From Desulfobacula sp. (lineage in GTDB: Bacteria > Desulfobacterota > Desulfobacteria > Desulfobacterales > Desulfobacteraceae): 9,685 nucleotides of DNA. Position 1 is the stretch's first letter. Each line of letters opens with the position of its first letter. The stretch spans positions 1 to 9,685 of the forward strand of contig NZ_JAIOSW010000303.1 of the NCBI RefSeq assembly GCF_021107415.1, given 5' to 3'. The translations under genes and the position numbers were made by a program. Positions 6,792 to 9,685 of the stretch are shown piece by piece. Under the pieces are notes generated by a model. The model ran no database searches. It saw nothing but the letters and a program-made list of their open reading frames with translations, and was not told the origin of the DNA.

Positions 6792-8117
6792 TTAAAAAAC
6801 AACCTTAGGCAGCCAAGTGACTGACTCGGGGAAGAGACAGATAATGCCCAGTCCGATAATCTGAATAATAACAAAGGGAATGATGCCTTTATAAATATCT
6901 GTTGTTTTAATTTCAGATGGGGTGACACCTTTTAGATAAAACAGGGAAAATCCAAATGGCGGCGTCAAAAAAGAGGTTTGAAGGTTTACAGCGATAAGAA
7001 CTGCCAGCCACAAGGGATCTACACCCAAGTGAATCATGATCGGTGCTAAAACCGGTACATGGATAAAGGTGATTTCAATAAAATCCAGAAAAAAACCGGC
7101 AATAAAAATAATAGACATGACAATAAACAGAATTCCCGCTCGCCCAAAGGGAAGGGCGGTAATCAAACCCCGGACCAGATCATCTCCGCCCAAACCTCTG
7201 AAAACAAGCCCCAGGGTACTGGCTCCCACAAGAATAATAAACACCATACAGGTGAGTCTGGTGGTCATGTCCATAACATTTTTTACGATTTGAAAATTGA
7301 ATCGTCCATGGAGGATGGTTAACAGGGTTGCGCCGATGGCACCGACTGAGGCGGCCTCAGTTGGGGATGCAATTCCAGCAAAAATTGAACCCAATACCGA
7401 TATCATTAGTATTAAAGGTGGTATAAGTGCTTTAAAAATTTTTGCTAAAAGTTCATGCCGTGTTATCTGGTCAAGGATTTTCTGGTCAACGGGTGGTGCC
7501 CATTCCGGTTTAATATTGGCAATGATAAATACATAGAGCATATATAAAGACACAAGAATGAATCCCGGTATGATAGCAGCGACAAAAAGATCGCCAATGG
7601 GAACATTCATGATATCACCTAGTAGAACCAGTACAATACTGGGCGGAATGATCTGCCCCAAAGTCCCGGATGCTGCAACAATGCCTGTGGTCAGGCTTTT
7701 ATTATAGTGATTTCGAAGCATGGTGGGAACCGAAAGAAGCCCCATGGTAACAACAGTTGCGCCAACAATACCGGTTGAAGCACCCATGAGTGCCCCGACA
7801 AAAATAACAGAGAGTGCCAAACCTCCTCTGATTTTACCGAAAACAAGGGCCATGGCCTCAAGCAATTCCTCTGCCAGACCTGACTTTTCCAACATGACAC
7901 CCATATATATAAATAAGGGAACCGCTAAAAGAGAGAAGTTTGTCATTGTCCCCCAGATTCTTAATGGCAGCAGTTCAAAGAACCCAGGGCCAAAACCGTA
8001 AAGGCCGAAAAATAAAGAAACGCCGCCAATGGTAAAGGCAACCGGAAATCCTAAAAGTAATAGCGCAAAGACAGCAGTGAACATGATCAGGGGCATAAAT
8101 TCATTGATAAATTCCAT
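6792..8117 (-). CDS. dctM: TRAP transporter large membrane subunit (DctM)
   Basis: A 441-residue integral membrane protein with about a dozen hydrophobic segments, typical in length for DctM, the subunit that forms the ion-coupled translocation path. Family features include LLLLGFPVAFTIGGVSLFFG near the N-terminus, FSLLAVPLFIYMGVMLEKSGLAEELL, and FVGALMGASTGIVGATVVTMGLLS. SGTLGQIIPPSIVLVLLGD, ASPTEAASVGAIGA, and the C-terminal NLQTSFLTPPFGFSLFYLKG also fit. These match the DctM group that accompanies TakP/FcbT-type binding proteins. The ATG overlaps the dctQ stop by one base (TAATG), and GGAGG lies 11 bases ahead inside dctQ, so the two are coupled. It stops shortly before the shared terminator. 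Confidence 0.95.
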   Translation of the reverse strand: MEFINEFMPLIMFTAVFALLLLGFPVAFTIGGVSLFFGLYGFGPGFFELLPLRIWGTMTNFSLLAVPLFIYMGVMLEKSGLAEELLEAMALVFGKIRGGLALSVIFVGALMGASTGIVGATVVTMGLLSVPTMLRNHYNKSLTTGIVAASGTLGQIIPPSIVLVLLGDIMNVPIGDLFVAAIIPGFILVSLYMLYVFIIANIKPEWAPPVDQKILDQITRHELLAKIFKALIPPLILMISVLGSIFAGIASPTEAASVGAIGATLLTILHGRFNFQIVKNVMDMTTRLTCMVFIILVGASTLGLVFRGLGGDDLVRGLITALPFGRAGILFIVMSIIFIAGFFLDFIEITFIHVPVLAPIMIHLGVDPLWLAVLIAVNLQTSFLTPPFGFSLFYLKGVTPSEIKTTDIYKGIIPFVIIQIIGLGIICLFPESVTWLPKVVF

Positions 8118-8716
8118 TATGATTTGTCCCTCCGTCTTTTACGTGTGACCTTCAGGTTACGTGTGACCTTCAGGTTACGTGTGACCTTCAGGTTACGTGT
8201 GACCTTCCGATTATATCCCGTGATAACCATAAAATTTTTAGCGGCCTCAGAAAGTCCCTGCACAATTAGAAGGGAAAATCCCAGAGGAATCATTGCTTTT
8301 AAAATATACCTTGCACCAAGTCCGCCGGGATCGGGTGAGACTTCCCGGACAGCCCATGAATTCATAATAAAACCCTGGGTCGATAGAATGACCATCACAC
8401 AAAAGGGGATAAGAAAAATAAATGTACCTGAAAAGTCAATCCATGCCTTGGTTTTTTCAGAGAGGTTCGTAAAGATGATATCCACTCGAACATGCCCGCC
8501 TTGTTTAAGGGTATAAGCGGCTCCGATCAGGAAGACAACAGAAAAAAGATGCCATTCCAACTCCTGCAATGCAACATTCCCTTTATTAAAAGCATATCTC
8601 ATCACTGTATCATAAAACACGATCAGGACCATTATGGTTGTAATCCAGCCAATAAGATAACCGATTTTATCACTCAGGTTGTCAATGATACTAGCAAATT
8701 TATCAAGAAATTGCAT
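8117..8716 (-). CDS. dctQ: TRAP transporter small membrane subunit (DctQ) with basic repeat tail
   Basis: A 199-residue protein with four membrane segments, the layout of DctQ. Recognisable parts are VFYDTVMRYAFNKGNVALQELEWHLFS, GAAYTLKQGGHVRVDI, and EVSPDPGGLGARYILKAMIPLGFSLL. The small subunit pairs with DctM in the inner membrane. I chose ATG 8716 (MQFLDKF), with GGGAG 11 bases upstream, over TTG 8734, which lacks a ribosome site. After GYNR the last 30 or so residues are unusual: KVTR, then NLKVTR three times, then KRRRDKS, with about 14 basic residues and one acidic one. By the positive-inside rule this tail should be cytoplasmic. It is an apparent recent tandem expansion and makes the protein longer than I expect for the family. 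Confidence 0.92.
   Translation of the reverse strand: MQFLDKFASIIDNLSDKIGYLIGWITTIMVLIVFYDTVMRYAFNKGNVALQELEWHLFSVVFLIGAAYTLKQGGHVRVDIIFTNLSEKTKAWIDFSGTFIFLIPFCVMVILSTQGFIMNSWAVREVSPDPGGLGARYILKAMIPLGFSLLIVQGLSEAAKNFMVITGYNRKVTRNLKVTRNLKVTRNLKVTRKRRRDKS
8126..8133 (-). promoter_or_regulatory. Ribosome-binding site of dctM within dctQ
   Basis: On the minus strand GGAGGGAC lies in the last codons of dctQ, 11 bases from GGAGG to the dctM ATG. With the TAATG overlap, this supports re-initiation on dctM after dctQ translation. Confidence 0.7.
8141..8207 (-). repeat. 18-bp tandem repeat array at the 3' end of dctQ
   Basis: Three perfect plus-strand copies of ACGTGTGACCTTCAGGTT occupy 8141-8158, 8159-8176 and 8177-8194, followed by a 13-base partial copy at 8195-8207. 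The units are codon-aligned on the minus strand and encode NLKVTR. Copy number can change by slippage without breaking the frame. Each unit boundary also carries an imperfect dyad, GTGACC-TTCA-GGTTAC. Confidence 0.97.
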
Positions 8717-8802
8717 AAAAATAATTGCTCCCAAGGTTAAATAAAGATGTTAATCTCTTAGTTTATGAAATTTTAAAAATTATGGAAACCCTTGATTGGT
8801 GC

Positions 8803-8879
8803 TGGTCGGGATGAGAGGATTCGAACCTCCGGCCCCAGCGTCCCGAACGCTGTGCTCTACCAGACTGAGCCACATCCCG
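8803..8879 (-). tRNA. tRNA-Pro (anticodon CGG)
   Basis: The 77-base minus-strand gene folds as a standard tRNA. The 7-bp acceptor is CGGGATG/CATCCCG. The D arm is GCTCAGTCTGGTAGAGC. The anticodon stem CAGCG/CGCTG has loop TTCGGGA, giving anticodon CGG for codon CCG. The T arm is GGAGG-TTCGAAT-CCTCT with one G-T pair. The discriminator is A, and CCA is encoded at 8805-8803. The sequence closely resembles known bacterial proline tRNAs. It sits between purA and dctQ on the same strand, with its own promoter. Confidence 0.97.
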
Positions 8880-8887
8880 ATTGCAGG

Positions 8888-8916
8888 GTTATACATAAAA
8901 AAAAGTAAAATGTCTA
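8888..8916 (-). promoter_or_regulatory. Near-consensus sigma70 promoter of tRNA-Pro overlapping the purA stop
   Basis: On the minus strand TAGACA (8916-8911, five of six -35 bases) and TATAAC (8893-8888, five of six -10 bases) are separated by exactly 17 bases, mostly T. The TAG of the -35 box is the purA stop codon. A start about seven bases after the -10 would fall near 8881, only one or two bases from the mature tRNA 5' end. The sequence CCCTGC after the -10 is GC-rich, as in stringently controlled stable-RNA promoters. Confidence 0.75.
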
Positions 8917-9685
8917 ATTGAAAATGTTTTCTTTTATTATCGTCGCTTCCCTTCCAGGGCCCACAGAGACTATCTTAATTTTAACATTAGAGAGTTCTTC
9001 TATCCTTGCAAGGTATTTTTTTGCATTTTCAGGCAAGTCGTCAAATTTTGTGATGCCTGAAATATCCTGTTTCCAGCCCGGATGAGTTTCATATACAGGT
9101 GTGCATTCCTGTAAAATTTTGATTTCAGCTGGGAAATTTTTGATGATTGTTTCGTTTACTTCATAACCGGTACAAATTTTAATTTCATCAAGGTCATCAA
9201 GAACATCAAGTTTGGTGATGGTAAGACCCGTCAGGCTGTTTAATCGTACCGCATTCCTAAGAACAACCATGTCCAGCCAGCCGCACCGTCTCTTCCTGCC
9301 CGTAGTCGCACCGAATTCCGCACCGGTTTTCTGGATTTTATCTCCAATGTCATCAAATAATTCTGTTGGAAATGGGCCGGCACCGACCCGGGTGGTATAT
9401 GCTTTTACAATCCCGATGATTTCATTAAGATTTGCAGGGCCGACACCAGATCCATTGGCTGCGTTTCCAGATACAACAGAGGAGGAAGTAACAAACGGAT
9501 AGGTACCATGTTCAATATCAAGGTGGGTCCCTTGGGCTCCCTCAAATAAAATAGTTTTATTATTATTTATTCCATCAAACAATATCACGGAAACATCTGC
9601 AATATGGGGTAGTAACCGATTTTTGATTTGTTGAAATTGATGAATGATGGTTTCAGGATCAATGGTTTGGGTTTTAAAATAAGTT
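8914..9685 (-). CDS. purA: Adenylosuccinate synthase, C-terminal part
   Basis: The reading frame stays open to the right edge, so about 257 C-terminal residues of an expected 430 or so are present. The GTG at 9588 is internal, not a start. Diagnostic motifs are EGAQGTHLDIEHGTYPFVTSS, which carries the family signature around the IMP site, RVGAGPFPTEL, and TTGRKRRCGWLD with the conserved arginines. TKLDVLDDLDEIKICTGY and the C-terminal SVGPGREATI for the guanine nucleotide follow. The enzyme condenses IMP and aspartate using GTP to form adenylosuccinate, the first committed step to AMP, in the cytoplasm. Its stop codon forms part of the promoter of the downstream tRNA-Pro gene. No terminator is visible between them, so read-through into the tRNA is possible. 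Confidence 0.97.
   Translation of the reverse strand, partial: TYFKTQTIDPETIIHQFQQIKNRLLPHIADVSVILFDGINNNKTILFEGAQGTHLDIEHGTYPFVTSSSVVSGNAANGSGVGPANLNEIIGIVKAYTTRVGAGPFPTELFDDIGDKIQKTGAEFGATTGRKRRCGWLDMVVLRNAVRLNSLTGLTITKLDVLDDLDEIKICTGYEVNETIIKNFPAEIKILQECTPVYETHPGWKQDISGITKFDDLPENAKKYLARIEELSNVKIKIVSVGPGREATIIKENIFN

Noticed and set aside
8141..8207. Possible CRISPR array
   Set aside because: Units are directly adjacent without unique spacers and too short; this is a coding tandem repeat.
8124..8516. 130-codon plus-strand frame opening with a repeated RVTFRL peptide
   Set aside because: It is the antisense reading of dctQ and its 18-bp array; the minus-strand frame has clear DctQ motifs.
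8717..8802. Terminator or clear promoter between tRNA-Pro and dctQ
   Set aside because: Only an AT-rich palindromic stretch (AAATTTTTAAAATTT-like) and weak hexamers (TTTCCA/TAAACT) are present; too poor to annotate, so dctQM could partly depend on read-through from the tRNA promoter.
8803..8879. tRNA-Pro gene as an attachment site of an integrated element
   Set aside because: No integrase and no duplicated tRNA 3' end was seen; the flanking genes are housekeeping and transporter genes.

Overview
The window looks like chromosomal DNA of a strictly anaerobic, moderately AT-rich Desulfobacterota bacterium, most likely Desulfobacteraceae (Desulfobacula/Desulfobacter-like). The basis is a futalosine-type menaquinone gene set, a TRAP transporter of the TakP/FcbT type, the codon usage, and the general look of the proteins. 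This placement is inference from protein style; no species can be named from the sequence alone.

Layout. (1) Positions 1-5413, plus strand, form a tightly packed gene string. It holds the 3' end of topA (zinc ribbon and basic tail), mqnE, mqnC, an aminofutalosine-deaminase-type amidohydrolase (mqnX), mqnA, and an EamA/DMT-family membrane transporter. Junctions are a 1-nt stop/start overlap (TAATG), a short gap, a 4-nt overlap (ATGA), an 8-nt overlap and a 14-nt gap, so one transcription unit is very likely. (2) Positions 5414-5587 are an intergenic region with a candidate promoter, an inverted repeat and a 9-codon mini-ORF ahead of dctP. (3) dctP (plus) converges on dctM and dctQ (minus). A strong palindromic terminator between dctP and dctM can serve both directions. 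(4) A minus-strand tRNA-Pro(CGG) gene with encoded CCA follows, with a near-consensus promoter whose -35 box contains the purA stop codon. (5) purA (minus) runs off the right edge.

How the genes work together. MqnA makes 3-enolpyruvylbenzoate from chorismate. MqnE joins it to the SAM-derived adenosyl moiety to give aminodeoxyfutalosine. The amidohydrolase would deaminate this to futalosine, and MqnC cyclises dehypoxanthine futalosine. Futalosine hydrolase (MqnB), MqnD and the prenyl- and methyltransferases are not in the window and must be elsewhere. The TRAP genes encode a Tat-type lipoprotein binding protein and two membrane subunits for secondary uptake of an organic (probably 2-oxo or hydroxy) acid.

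Nothing here is convincingly a new defence or mobile system; no IS, integrase or CRISPR is present. The more unusual signals are short in-frame direct repeats in three genes (an acidic/Gln insert in mqnC, a perfect 17-bp repeat in mqnX, an 18-bp array giving dctQ a strongly basic tail), the coupling of menaquinone genes to topA, and the compact purA/tRNA-Pro promoter overlap.
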